Below are positions 8,982 to 17,604 of a DNA stretch of 64,000 nucleotides, one piece after another. The DNA is taken from positions 67,967-131,966 of the forward strand of contig JAJFGL010000040.1 in the NCBI GenBank assembly GCA_021776135.1, in the 5' to 3' direction. The stretch comes from Kiloniellaceae bacterium. GTDB taxonomy: Bacteria; Pseudomonadota; Alphaproteobacteria; Kiloniellales; J153. Each line of letters starts with the position of its first letter. Position 1 is the first letter of the stretch. The notes under the pieces are model-generated. The model was not told where the DNA came from. It did not search any database and saw only the letters and a list, made by a program, of their open reading frames with translations. The translations under genes and the position numbers were made by a program.

Positions 8982-9677
8982 ATGACATCGGAGAGGTTTA
9001 CCGAGGTTCGCGGCCACCCGCTTTTCAAGAATATTTCCGATGGATCTTTCGAGGCTTTGGCGCGCGGCGCCTATGTCCAGAACTTCCCGCCCCATACCGA
9101 ACTGATATCGGAAGGCGAGGCCGCCGATTTCCTGCATATCGTTCTCTCGGGGTCGGTTGAGCTTTTCTGTTCCTGGGAAAGCCGCGAAACCACCATGGCC
9201 ACAGTCTGGCCGGTATCGGCTTTTATCTTGGCCGCGACGATTCGCGACCGGCCCTACCTGATGTCGGGCCGGACTCTGGGCAAGACCCGGATCATGCTGG
9301 TCCCATCTCAAGATGTCCGGGCCGTTTTCGAATCGGATTCGGAATTCGCCAAGGCCATCGTCGCCGAACTGGCGAACTTCTATCGCGCCTCGATCAAGAA
9401 TACCAAGAACCTGAAACTCAGGACCTCGAAGGAACGCCTGGCGAACTATCTGATTAAGTGCAGCCGGCGCGAGGAGAACTGCCTGGTGTTCGAACTGCAG
9501 TACGAAAAACGGCGCCTGGCCTCCTACCTGGGAATGACGCCAGAGAACCTATCGCGCTCTTTCAACGCCTTGAAGCCCTTCGGCGTCCAAGTAGATGGGC
9601 AAAAAGTGCGTTTAGAGGATTTGGAAAAGCTTATAGCCTTCGCCAAGCCGACCGACCTCATCGACGGTTACGAATAG
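8982..9677 (+). CDS. Crp/FNR-family transcription regulator of nitrate respiration
   Basis: A 231-residue regulator with an N-terminal cyclic-nucleotide-binding-like beta-roll (about 12-130) and a C-terminal winged helix (about 155-220). The recognition helix TPENLSRSF has the Glu-x-x-x-SR pattern that contacts TTGAT half-sites. No Cys cluster is present at the N-terminus, so it is not an oxygen-sensing FNR proper. The NarR and DNR/NnrR groups (nitrate, nitrite or NO response) are the closest by context. It is divergent from narK1-narK2-narGHJ, with two FNR-type boxes in between, so it very likely controls that operon. The effector cannot be read from the sequence. Confidence 0.9.
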   Translation: MTSERFTEVRGHPLFKNISDGSFEALARGAYVQNFPPHTELISEGEAADFLHIVLSGSVELFCSWESRETTMATVWPVSAFILAATIRDRPYLMSGRTLGKTRIMLVPSQDVRAVFESDSEFAKAIVAELANFYRASIKNTKNLKLRTSKERLANYLIKCSRREENCLVFELQYEKRRLASYLGMTPENLSRSFNALKPFGVQVDGQKVRLEDLEKLIAFAKPTDLIDGYE

Positions 9678-9704
9678 AGTCTTGCCGCCTTCCAGGCCGC
9701 GAGG

Positions 9705-10682
9705 CTATGGCAACTCGCGCGGCAAAACAAAGCTGTGCAGGTCGCAGGCGCCTGGTTTCAAGTCCTGCCAGTGGGCGGAATTCAAAACCAGCGTGACCAG
9801 CCCGGCGGTGGCGAACTTCGCTTCCAGCCGGGCCATGGCCGCGGGATCGCCGCCCCCCGCGAGCGCGAGCGCCAGCGCCTGAAGAGCCGGATTGTGCCCG
9901 ACCATCATGACCGAGGCCGCTTGATCCGGCACCCGGCGTAAGCGGTTCGTCAAGGCGACCACGCCGCCATGGTATATCCCACGGTCGTATTTTACCGTTC
10001 CCGGATCGCCCAGGGCCGGCAGAATATCCTCCAGCGTTTGCTTGGCGCGCACGGCCGAGGAACACAACACCAAATCGGGCTTAACATCGGCGATCCGCAT
10101 ATAGCGGCTCATGGCCTCGGCCGCACGCCGGCCGCGCGCCGCAAGCGGCCGGTTGAAATCCTCGATCGCCGGGTCGTCCCAAGAGGATTTAGCGTGGCGC
10201 AACAAATAAATCACCCGCGGGGATTCCGCCGCCCGGGCGGGCGGCTGTGCATCGGCTTCGGCGCCCGCCTCGGCCGGCTTCTTCAGGCGCCGCACCATCT
10301 TACTCAGCTTAGCGATATCGATCCGCTTCGCCGCTTTCTTGAGCGGCATCCACTTCCTGCGCCGAACCCCGGCCTCGGGCCAGTCCTCCAGCTCGCGCGC
10401 GACCAGCATGGGAAAGACTTCCACATCGCAGGTTCCGCCCCATTTCTTGTAGCTATAGCGGCCCAGGCTTCGATCCGAGACTTGGCCCTCGATGCCCGCC
10501 TCCTCGGCAGCCTCCTTACGGGCCGATTCGCGAGGCGTCAGGCCGGGTTCGACAATGCCTTTAGGCACGATCCAGCGCCCGCCTTTACGGGTAGAAATGA
10601 GCAGAACTTCCAAACCCTTGTTTCCCTCGCGATAGGGAAGCACGGCTGACTGCCTGTAGATCCAATCTGGTAATCTAGTCAT
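9705..10682 (-). CDS. Nudix hydrolase - SixA-type histidine phosphatase fusion
   Basis: Two domains in 325 residues. The first is a Nudix fold (about 1-130) with a Nudix-box-like segment GIVEPGLTPRESARKEAAEE, in which the first Glu of the classical box is Leu and the Arg is Lys. The second is a histidine phosphatase (about 160-320) with the RHAKSSWDD phospho-His loop and the second catalytic His in VGHNPAL. The same domain order occurs in mycobacterial MutT1, which hydrolyses oxidised nucleotides, dinucleoside polyphosphates and inositol pyrophosphates. Here the setting beside polyphosphate genes favours a polyphosphorylated small-molecule substrate, which is inference. Start ATG has GGAGGA upstream. 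A linker of Pro/Ala joins the domains. Confidence 0.9.
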   Translation of the reverse strand: MTRLPDWIYRQSAVLPYREGNKGLEVLLISTRKGGRWIVPKGIVEPGLTPRESARKEAAEEAGIEGQVSDRSLGRYSYKKWGGTCDVEVFPMLVARELEDWPEAGVRRRKWMPLKKAAKRIDIAKLSKMVRRLKKPAEAGAEADAQPPARAAESPRVIYLLRHAKSSWDDPAIEDFNRPLAARGRRAAEAMSRYMRIADVKPDLVLCSSAVRAKQTLEDILPALGDPGTVKYDRGIYHGGVVALTNRLRRVPDQAASVMMVGHNPALQALALALAGGGDPAAMARLEAKFATAGLVTLVLNSAHWQDLKPGACDLHSFVLPRELP

Positions 10683-10816
10683 ATTCCATCCTCCATGTTA
10701 CGGTTTTATAGCAAGCGGGCGTGGGTTATTCTTTGATTGAAATCAATATTCTGACCATCTTTACTGTCTATAACCAACTCTGTAATTTCTTCCGCGGCCT
10801 TTAGGGAGTGTCTTTC

Positions 10817-11386
10817 TTGAGCGAATCTAAGTTCGAGTTTGGAATCACGCCCTATTACTTCCTGCGTCATGGCGAAACACCGCAGACCCAAGAAGGAATC
10901 GCCCAAGGCCAGATGGAAAGCGAACTGAACGCCTTGGGCCGTCAATCCAGCGAGAAGGCGGCGAACATTCTCTCATCCATCCTTCTGGGTTCGATCTACG
11001 CGAGCCCGCTCAAGCGCACATGGAGGACGGCTAAGATCGTCTCCGTGATCACGGGCACGCCGGTGCACCCGCTCCCAGGCTTAATGGAACGTCATTGGGG
11101 CCGCTACCAGGGCAGGCCCAAGGATTGGCGGCCAGCCTCGGCCAACCCCAAATCCGTGGAAACCATTGAGGACTTCACACACCGGGTTCTCGATGCGATG
11201 AGGTCGATCTCAGGACCATCCCCGGTCCTGGTGGTGGCGCATTCAGGGGTTTTTCGCGTCCTCTGCTCCCATGCGGGGTTTCCCATGAAAGGCCGGATTT
11301 CGGTGGCCAGCGGTCAGGTATTGAAGTTGGAACCGCCAGGCAGCCCGAGGCAGTCTTGGCATATCAGTGTCGTGGATTCTTTCTAG
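10817..11386 (+). CDS. Histidine phosphatase family protein (phosphoglycerate mutase-like)
   Basis: About 190 residues with the family signature LRHGETPQTQ near the N-terminus and the second active-site His in VVAHSGVFRVLCSH. Acts on a phosphorylated small molecule or phosphoprotein; the substrate is unknown. I favour the TTG at 10817 because AGGGAG ends 8 bases before it; a GTG at 10808 would overlap that ribosome-binding site. It is divergent from the Nudix-SixA gene and followed by a repeat-rich intergenic region. It is one of two histidine phosphatases in this phosphate region. Confidence 0.88.
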   Translation: MSESKFEFGITPYYFLRHGETPQTQEGIAQGQMESELNALGRQSSEKAANILSSILLGSIYASPLKRTWRTAKIVSVITGTPVHPLPGLMERHWGRYQGRPKDWRPASANPKSVETIEDFTHRVLDAMRSISGPSPVLVVAHSGVFRVLCSHAGFPMKGRISVASGQVLKLEPPGSPRQSWHISVVDSF

Positions 11387-11806
11387 AACCCTATCCGATC
11401 GTACGGACCCATTAACGTCGTCATCCCGGACGCGACTTTCCTCCAAGCCCATGCACCCGCGAAGGCGGGTGTTTGGCTTGACATGGAAAGTCAGCGACCC
11501 GGGATCCATCGCACCGTAAATCGGACGCCGAACCGGCGGATAAATGGATCCCGGATCAAGTCCACTGCTGTCCGGTTTAACCTCGCACTACCCGCCCGAG
11601 CAGGTTCCCGGCACCGCCAGTCCCCCACCCCAAGTATTCCCGGTGCCCGAAGACGCGCCGCTTTCCTATCCAAAACCGCGCGGGCGTACTTGGAGGCGCA
11701 TAGACTCAATGCCTTGCCACCTGTCTTCATAAGTAAACCGGACAGCAGTGGATCAAGTCCGGGATGACGACTTTCCGTTTATGAGTCGGTGACCTAGAAC
11801 CGAGAC
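11387..11806. repeat. 420-bp intergenic region made of nested inverted repeats
   Basis: No coding region is supported here. The outer boundary is a perfect 15-bp inverted repeat, GTCGTCATCCCGGAC at 11417-11431 and its complement at 11757-11771. Inside are a hairpin ACCCGCGAAGGCGGGT near 11456, two CCCGGATC-type arms, and the transposed element described separately. The GGATCAAGTCCGGGATGACG sequence is the sort of palindromic intergenic repeat found many times in alphaproteobacterial genomes; copy number here cannot be tested. Confidence 0.75.
11564..11749. mobile_element. 186-bp MITE-like element with 16-bp terminal repeats and 11-bp target duplication
   Basis: The ends are perfect 16-bp inverted repeats (ACTGCTGTCCGGTTTA at 11564-11579, complement at 11734-11749). 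The element is flanked by perfect 11-bp direct repeats GGATCAAGTCC (11553-11563 and 11750-11760). Removing it restores the palindromic repeat CCGGATCAAGTCCGGG exactly. There is no room for a transposase, so it must be moved in trans. An 11-bp duplication fits the IS4 superfamily; the parent element is not in the window. Confidence 0.88.
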
Positions 11807-12982
11807 TTAGGAAAAGAGCTCTTCCGGTTTCGGGACAGGTTCGCATGACAGCCGGTCAATAATAATGGCCATGGCGTCTTTGACGACTTGTTCTTTTTCG
11901 CTGCTGATCACGATCTGCGTCTGCCAACGATCGGCCTCGGACAAGAGGTACGACTGCAAGCGCCAAATGGAATCAAAATTCTCCAGATAGCGTTCGGCGC
12001 GGCGGCGATTGAGATTCGCGCCCCGATTCTTGAAACGGTCTTTAAGATGAGCCGGATCGATTACGGCGAGCATGATCGGAATCACGATGGCGTTCGTATC
12101 CGGCGTCACTTTGTCTATCAAGGCGTGCTGTACATGAACCCCTTCCAGGATGAGAGAAGCCTCCTCGTGGAGAGAGCGTCTCACGACCGCTTCGCAGGGA
12201 ACCATTAACAGTTCCGCCTGGGCCTTGTATTCATCGATCAAATGGGCTTCCGCGTCGGCCCCGCCGCCCGGGCGGGCCTTCCAGGCATCGTAGGAAGACC
12301 GGTGGAGGACCGGTATCAACCGTTCGGGGATCATCATCCGCATGACTTCCCGAAGAAGATCGGTCGATTGAATTCTCACGATCTCCAGGCGCTGAGCCAG
12401 CTCGGTCGCGAGGGCGCTCTTGCCGGTGCCGGGCGCGCCCCCGATCATCAGGACCAGGGGGCGCTTTCCCCGTAGATAGTTGACCAAAACCAGATAGCGC
12501 CGCGCCGCTTCGGCGCCGCGAGTTATGCGCAGATAGCGGTAAATGAGAAACCCAAGCTGGCGTGACGGGATCACGGTCACGCCCTTCTTGGTCAGGTGCC
12601 TGAAGATCGCAGAAGTTACGGTCATGGCATCTTCGTAGGGCAAGCCGCTGGACACCAAAACCTGCCGGTGCCGCTCTCTGGAAAACAGCCAGGTACGACC
12701 GTCCGGATCATGAACCAGTATAGCTCCGAGCTCGTTGGCCGGATGCTGGTAACGTTGAATAGCCGCCGGGCCGTATTGGGAAATATACTTCAAAACAATC
12801 TCGCGGAGTTCGGCCGTCGCGACCTCGGCGGAATCGCTGAACTTATCCCGAACCGTCTTGGCGAGCGCGTAGGCCTCGTCGAAAGTCAGGCCGGCATCTT
12901 GAAGCGAGCGCGTAAGAATACCCCGCAGGAATGGGAACCTGGGTTCGTCGCCGCCTTCGTTTTTCACGAATACCTTTACCAT
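11807..12982 (-). CDS. 2-phosphoglycerate kinase-like P-loop protein
   Basis: 391 residues. The N-terminal part (1-95) resembles an ATP-cone (FPFLRGILTRSLQDAGLTFDEAYALA). A P-loop kinase domain follows, with Walker A GGAPGTGKS at 181-189 and an STDLLREVMR segment. This layout is that of archaeal 2-phosphoglycerate kinase, which makes 2,3-bisphosphoglycerate for cyclic 2,3-bisphosphoglycerate; bacterial members have no settled role. It is the last gene of a minus-strand run CYTH-CHAD, ParA, this gene (63-bp gap), so a link with polyphosphate or a polyphosphorylated solute is likely by context only. Confidence 0.8.
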   Translation of the reverse strand: MVKVFVKNEGGDEPRFPFLRGILTRSLQDAGLTFDEAYALAKTVRDKFSDSAEVATAELREIVLKYISQYGPAAIQRYQHPANELGAILVHDPDGRTWLFSRERHRQVLVSSGLPYEDAMTVTSAIFRHLTKKGVTVIPSRQLGFLIYRYLRITRGAEAARRYLVLVNYLRGKRPLVLMIGGAPGTGKSALATELAQRLEIVRIQSTDLLREVMRMMIPERLIPVLHRSSYDAWKARPGGGADAEAHLIDEYKAQAELLMVPCEAVVRRSLHEEASLILEGVHVQHALIDKVTPDTNAIVIPIMLAVIDPAHLKDRFKNRGANLNRRRAERYLENFDSIWRLQSYLLSEADRWQTQIVISSEKEQVVKDAMAIIIDRLSCEPVPKPEELFS

Positions 12983-13045
12983 GGGATATCGAATATTCCT
13001 TGAGCGTTTTATGCCTACTTGATGATCGTGACCCGGTATATGGCC

Positions 13046-13663
13046 TTAGTCGATGTAGGTTATCAAGGGCGCCCATTCGGCTTGAATGGCGCGCGCCGCA
13101 CTGCCCCGCCGGTCGAAGACGCTCGCCCCCGCTTCGGCCGCATCCGTATAGATGACCGTTTCGCGTATTGTCGCCACCGGCGCGTGATTGAATTGGTTTA
13201 GGAATTCGAGCAAAGATCGGGCCGCACGCGTGCGCGCCCGGACACGATTGGCGACCACGGCGACCGGTTTGCGGTTTTTACGAATGGGTTTGAGCGTTTC
13301 GATCTTGCCAAGAAACGCGACCGCGGCGATCTGATCGAAAGCGGACGGAAGGATCGGTAACACGATGGCATCCGCCATCTTCAAAAGGCTTTGAAAATCC
13401 TTCGCATGGATAGCCGCCGGCGCATCTATGACCAGCCGGTCTATGTTTTTTTTGACCTTACCAATGCCCTTGGTCCAATCGAGACCGTGGATGGGCGGTA
13501 AGTTGCCGGATCGCCGCTCGATCCAGTTCAGGCTGTTTCGCAGGGTGTCGGCATCGGCAATGGCGGTTACCAAACCCGCCTGAGCGAAAGCACCGGCCAG
13601 ATTCGTCGAGATGGTGGTCTTGCCGCATCCCCCTTTCGGATTGGCGACGAGGATTGAGCGCAT
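13046..13663 (-). CDS. ParA/VirC1-type partitioning ATPase, solitary
   Basis: 205 residues with the deviant Walker A of ParA proteins (PKGGCGKTTIS, residues 9-19), the Walker A' Asp region ADADTLRNSLNWIERR and Walker B-like RLVIDAPAA. It lacks an N-terminal DNA-binding extension and has no ParB gene beside it, so it is not a plasmid or chromosome ParAB pair. Such orphan ParA proteins position cargo such as carboxysomes, chemoreceptor arrays or flagella by oscillating on the nucleoid. It is 16 bp downstream of the CYTH-CHAD gene and upstream of the 2PGK-like gene, which implies a polyphosphate-bound cargo (inference). AAGGATA ribosome-binding site before the ATG. Confidence 0.88.
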   Translation of the reverse strand: MRSILVANPKGGCGKTTISTNLAGAFAQAGLVTAIADADTLRNSLNWIERRSGNLPPIHGLDWTKGIGKVKKNIDRLVIDAPAAIHAKDFQSLLKMADAIVLPILPSAFDQIAAVAFLGKIETLKPIRKNRKPVAVVANRVRARTRAARSLLEFLNQFNHAPVATIRETVIYTDAAEAGASVFDRRGSAARAIQAEWAPLITYID

Positions 13664-13679
13664 AAGCCGTATCCTTCCA

Positions 13680-15278
13680 TCATGGCGTTATGCCGGATTT
13701 TTCCATAACCGGCCAAAACGGCGGCGTCTTAACAAAGGCATCCCAACACTCAAGGAAATACGGTTCCGTGCCATGGAGGCGCTGTGCGTGCCAGCCCACG
13801 ATCAAGCCGGCGGCGGTGTAGAGTTGTGCGTCGTCCCGTGTTTGCCCGCCGGCGTTTTCGAACAGTTCGCCGATCATACGCCCGGTCTGGGCGACATCGT
13901 TAAGATAGCCGAACTGATCTTGGAGTTTTTCCAGGTTCGCGAGAAAGCTCTTTGTCTGGCTGCTTGGATAAATGTTTTGGAGAAAGTCGATCGCGTAGCG
14001 TAGTTTTTTTAGGCGTATACGGGCGTCGTGGCGTTTTTCCATCTCCATCCCGGCAAGGTTTTTACCTTCCTTCAGGAGCTTGCCATAGAGGCGCGACAAA
14101 ATAACGCCCGCAGAATCGCGAAACGGCCCGATCAGGGGATGTTGGCTCGCGATCGGCCGCGATAACCAGCCTTCGGTTTCGAAAAATGCCGTAAGCCGCA
14201 AGATCATTTGGCCATAGCGGTTCGATTCGATGGTATCGCGTACCAGCCGGTAGGCTTTCTTTCTGCGTGCCTCGGCTAAGTCCCGCAAGGCTTCGATACC
14301 TTCCTTGTCGATACCGTAACCCTCTACGCCAGCTAGGGTTTCCGTAATAAAAACGTCCCAATCGCGCGCTGCCCCCATGACCGTATGCAGCCATTTCAGA
14401 TCCACGCGCAACCAATCGATTCTTTCCCGATCGACCCATTGGTTTAGAATCGTGAGGATCGAACGCATCTTACGAATCGAAACCCGAATTTGATGAACCC
14501 CCTCAATGTCGGTTCCATCCAAGGCGGCGGCTTCGTTGTCCACAATATTAGCGATACATACACCGAAGATTTCCATAAGCGCGCCGGAAACCGTCTGGTC
14601 GTTTTTCAATAGGAATTTCGGCGCTTTTACTGCTTTCGGCTTCGAGCCGTTAAAGAGGGCAAAGCCTTTGGCCGGCTTCGATGTTCTGGACAAGCGCGCC
14701 TGCGTACCGCCAAGCACTTCCACCGCCATCTGGAAGAAGGCCATAGGCTCGCCGCCAAGGAGTTCCAATTCGCACTCCGACAGGCACATCGATTTACCCG
14801 CGGCGTGAACGCTTCCCCGGTCGATAGCGACCTCAATCTCAAGATCCGGACCAAAGGCGTTTTCACGGACAATGACAGCCTTCTCGCGCGTAACCTGCAC
14901 GGTGACCGCCGGTATCAATTCGCCCGGAAGAATGGTTCCAAGGGCGCGACGCGCATCCCGGGGCAAGATACTGAGGTCCGGTTCCAGGCCATCCATATCC
15001 TGTTCCCATTCTATCCGGTTCAGAGCCGCGCCGCCGGCGCCGCTATTTACCTTGACAGTCTGCACGCTTGAATCGCCGGAACGCCGGACGCGTAACACAA
15101 CTCCTTTCCCGAACAATCTATGATCGGGAGTATCGAAATAGGTCGCGCGCAGATCGTCGGTGCGCCATGGCGTTTGACCGCTCGTTTGTGCCTCAGCGGC
15201 CATTTTCATGGCCGCCAGATCGGCGGCGCTCCCCGTGAACTTCAGTTCAAACTCGCGCGGCTGTTGATTCGCTCTCAA
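13680..15278 (-). CDS. CYTH-CHAD protein (inorganic triphosphatase-like, polyphosphate-binding)
   Basis: 532 residues. An N-terminal CYTH domain (about 8-210) opens with the metal/triphosphate motif EFELK (E9-x-E11-x-K13) typical of triphosphate tunnel enzymes such as E. coli YgiF. A C-terminal CHAD domain (about 225-515) has conserved basic helices GVHQIRVSIRKMRSIL and HDARIRLKKLRYAIDFL; CHAD modules bind polyphosphate and target proteins to polyphosphate granules. Start codon is TTG with GGGGA upstream. It heads the minus-strand group CYTH-CHAD, ParA, 2PGK-like kinase. Confidence 0.92.
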   Translation of the reverse strand: MRANQQPREFELKFTGSAADLAAMKMAAEAQTSGQTPWRTDDLRATYFDTPDHRLFGKGVVLRVRRSGDSSVQTVKVNSGAGGAALNRIEWEQDMDGLEPDLSILPRDARRALGTILPGELIPAVTVQVTREKAVIVRENAFGPDLEIEVAIDRGSVHAAGKSMCLSECELELLGGEPMAFFQMAVEVLGGTQARLSRTSKPAKGFALFNGSKPKAVKAPKFLLKNDQTVSGALMEIFGVCIANIVDNEAAALDGTDIEGVHQIRVSIRKMRSILTILNQWVDRERIDWLRVDLKWLHTVMGAARDWDVFITETLAGVEGYGIDKEGIEALRDLAEARRKKAYRLVRDTIESNRYGQMILRLTAFFETEGWLSRPIASQHPLIGPFRDSAGVILSRLYGKLLKEGKNLAGMEMEKRHDARIRLKKLRYAIDFLQNIYPSSQTKSFLANLEKLQDQFGYLNDVAQTGRMIGELFENAGGQTRDDAQLYTAAGLIVGWHAQRLHGTEPYFLECWDAFVKTPPFWPVMEKSGITP

Positions 15279-15377
15279 CCCTGGTCCCCACCGGTTAGGC
15301 TATATGATATTTTCGACGTAATACCGGACAACCTATTGCGCTATTTTTATTAAAGGGCCATCAAACATTCGGCCTCG

Positions 15378-15611
15378 TCAATCTAGTTCCTCGATATATT
15401 TTCTAGCTTTTTTCTGATGCTTTTTATTGGTTTCCAGTTTGGCCTCGAGGTGCTTCCTCTTCTTGCGCGAAATATCGTCTTTCAGCGAATGGCGGAGTTT
15501 CTTGCCGTGTTTCTCGAGCTTGTCGAGCGCTTTGAGCATGGAGTCGCGTTTCTTCGATCTCTTCATGTCTTTGGAGCTGAATAAATCTTTAATTTTTGCG
15601 AACGGTTTCAT
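15378..15611 (-). CDS. Small Lys-rich protein of unknown function
   Basis: 77 residues containing 22 Lys and 6 Arg against 12 acidic residues, all predicted helical, no hydrophobic segment. It begins MKPFAKIKDLFSSKDMKR. The ATG lies 4 bp after the stop of the Na/Pi transporter gene, so it is the next gene of that operon. A longer reading of the same frame would run back into the transporter and is not credible. I do not recognise a family. Its charge suits binding of polyphosphate, nucleic acid or the transporter's strongly acidic C-terminal tail (DDSDDDDEDDGN), all inferences. Confidence 0.7.
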   Translation of the reverse strand: MKPFAKIKDLFSSKDMKRSKKRDSMLKALDKLEKHGKKLRHSLKDDISRKKRKHLEAKLETNKKHQKKARKYIEELD

Positions 15612-15615
15612 ACCC

Positions 15616-17481
15616 TTAATCCTTGCTATTCTGGGATACATCGATTGCCGCCAAAACTTCACGCCCGGCGCCCCAATTACCATCATTGCCGTCGTCCTCG
15701 TCGTCGTCGTCACTATCGTCGAGGCCGATGAGTTCTTGGGTTTCCATTTCTTCGATATCTGTCGCACCAAACATGGTTTTCGCGGCATCCACTAGGTGCC
15801 ATACGGCGTCGTGTGCGTAACCTTGATCGTTCATCAAGGACGTACCCATGGTGGCGGTTATTTTTCCTTCGCGAATGAGTTTGTCCAAGGAACCGGTCTT
15901 GACGATACTGTCTTCCTCGATAATGACGCGGTGGGAATCGAGGTCGAGGACGTTAAATTCACCCTCGGCATTGTGACGCACCAAATTGATTTCCCGCAAC
16001 AGTGACGCAAGTTGATAGCGGAGCGTATTGTATTCCCGGCGAATATCCTCGTTGTCGTGGTCGATGTAGCGGGTGACGTTTTTGCGCAGATGTTTGATTG
16101 CCTTCACCGACCTCACGATAAGGCGGCTGGCTTGCCTCAACCCAAAAAGCTGATTGGAATACGGGGCTGGCGTCGATCCATGCCACGCGCTAATGAATTC
16201 CAGGATCTTCGCATATAGCGCCTTGACCTTCAATTCATAGGCGACGTCGAGATCGAAATCTAAAATCTCGCGATTGTCGTAGACAATCGCCTCCAAGTCC
16301 TTTTCGGAATTAATCTGGGTACGGTGCAGGTTGAGGCCGTGGGCGATGATCTCAAATGCATTATCGTACAGGTGTATGGTCTCGTTACGGACCGCGTTCA
16401 GCATGGTTTCAGGAAATTCCGTCACCGATTCGTTGAGGTATTTCGGCGCGACGACATCGAGTACGGGGACAGGTATGGCCCGTTCCAGAAAGCGAACCAA
16501 TTGGGACACGAAAGGCATTAACACGGCAACGCCGATGACATTGAAGATCGTGTGGAACACCGCGAGCTTTAGGGTGTAGTCGTCGTCCGCGATACCGACC
16601 ACGGCGGCCGTGTAATCGACGGCCCACATGATCTGATAGATGAAGGCGATCGCGATGACGCCCGTAACCATGTTGAATATTAGATGGCCTGCCGCCAGGC
16701 GCTTGCCTTGATAGTTGGCGCTTAAGGATCCGAGGATCGCCGTTATGGTAGTGCCTATATTGGCGCCGATGGCCAGGGCCAAGGCATTTTCGTAGGTGAT
16801 CTGCTGGGCCGAGAGCGCGGTGATGATCAACACCAAGGTCGCGTGCGACGACTGCATGACGACGGTGGCGAATACACCGATGCCGGCGAAAATGAAAAGA
16901 CCGGCATAACCGGGAACGGCGAATTCCGTCAGGTTGATGGTATCGCGGAAAGCTTCGAAACCTTCCTTCATGTAATGGATGCCGAGGAACAAGAAGCCAA
17001 GACCTGCGAGAATGTATCCGATTCCCTTAAGGGGCTTGCTGGATTGGAACACCAGAATAATACCGAAAACCAACATCGGCATGGCGTAGGCGGATATCTT
17101 GACCTTCAGGCCGAAGCCGGCAATCAGCCAGGCGCCTGTCGTGGTGCCGATATTAGCGCCGAAGATGATGCCGATCCCGGACATCAGCGCGATCAGTTCG
17201 GCGCTTAGAAACGAGATCGTGATCACCGAAACCAGGGAACTTGACTGCATGATTGTGGTCGCGACGATACCGAAACCAACGCTCTTCCAGAGCTTGTCCG
17301 TGGTCTTGGCCAGCAACTTCTCCAGAAGTCCGCCCGTGAAGGCGCGGAACCCGTCCTCGAGGAATAGCATCCCGAACAGGAAAATCGCGACCCCCGCCGC
17401 GATTTCCTTGAAATCCGGACTGATCCAGAATCCATAAACGAGGACTAAAAATATGACTGGGAGAAGAATTCTCTTAAGCAT
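15616..17481 (-). CDS. Na+/phosphate cotransporter with C-terminal PhoU-like domain
   Basis: 621 residues. The N-terminal half carries two inverted Na/Pi cotransporter repeats with the QSSS-type motifs (TTIMQSSSLVSVITI and VVMQSSHATLVLIITAL) and the matching GANIGTT segments, spread over 8-10 TM helices. The C-terminal half (about 350-560) is a PhoU-like helical bundle. It ends in an acidic tail DDSDDDDEDDGN near residue 590. The family (NptA/YjbB-like) exports or imports phosphate driven by sodium; E. coli YjbB exports it. ATG preceded by GAGG. It lies between ppk and the Lys-rich gene on the same strand. Confidence 0.92.
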   Translation of the reverse strand: MLKRILLPVIFLVLVYGFWISPDFKEIAAGVAIFLFGMLFLEDGFRAFTGGLLEKLLAKTTDKLWKSVGFGIVATTIMQSSSLVSVITISFLSAELIALMSGIGIIFGANIGTTTGAWLIAGFGLKVKISAYAMPMLVFGIILVFQSSKPLKGIGYILAGLGFLFLGIHYMKEGFEAFRDTINLTEFAVPGYAGLFIFAGIGVFATVVMQSSHATLVLIITALSAQQITYENALALAIGANIGTTITAILGSLSANYQGKRLAAGHLIFNMVTGVIAIAFIYQIMWAVDYTAAVVGIADDDYTLKLAVFHTIFNVIGVAVLMPFVSQLVRFLERAIPVPVLDVVAPKYLNESVTEFPETMLNAVRNETIHLYDNAFEIIAHGLNLHRTQINSEKDLEAIVYDNREILDFDLDVAYELKVKALYAKILEFISAWHGSTPAPYSNQLFGLRQASRLIVRSVKAIKHLRKNVTRYIDHDNEDIRREYNTLRYQLASLLREINLVRHNAEGEFNVLDLDSHRVIIEEDSIVKTGSLDKLIREGKITATMGTSLMNDQGYAHDAVWHLVDAAKTMFGATDIEEMETQELIGLDDSDDDDEDDGNDGNWGAGREVLAAIDVSQNSKD

Positions 17482-17604
17482 GACAATAACCTCGGGTCTT
17501 CAATTCAGTACGCAAGCGCACACCTACCGAGGCAGTGTGCCGCAGAGCGGCCCTTCCACATGGGAAAGCCGGTATGCGCAACCTCGCCGCGGTGCGTTTC
17601 GGGC

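Noticed and set aside
13046-13663. ParA as part of a plasmid or chromosome ParAB-parS locus
   Set aside because: No ParB gene or parS-like palindromes were found next to it, and it has no N-terminal HTH extension.
15612-15788. Upstream extension of the Lys-rich gene to 136 residues
   Set aside because: The extension overlaps the Na/Pi transporter in another frame and has different composition; the ATG at 15611 fits the operon spacing.
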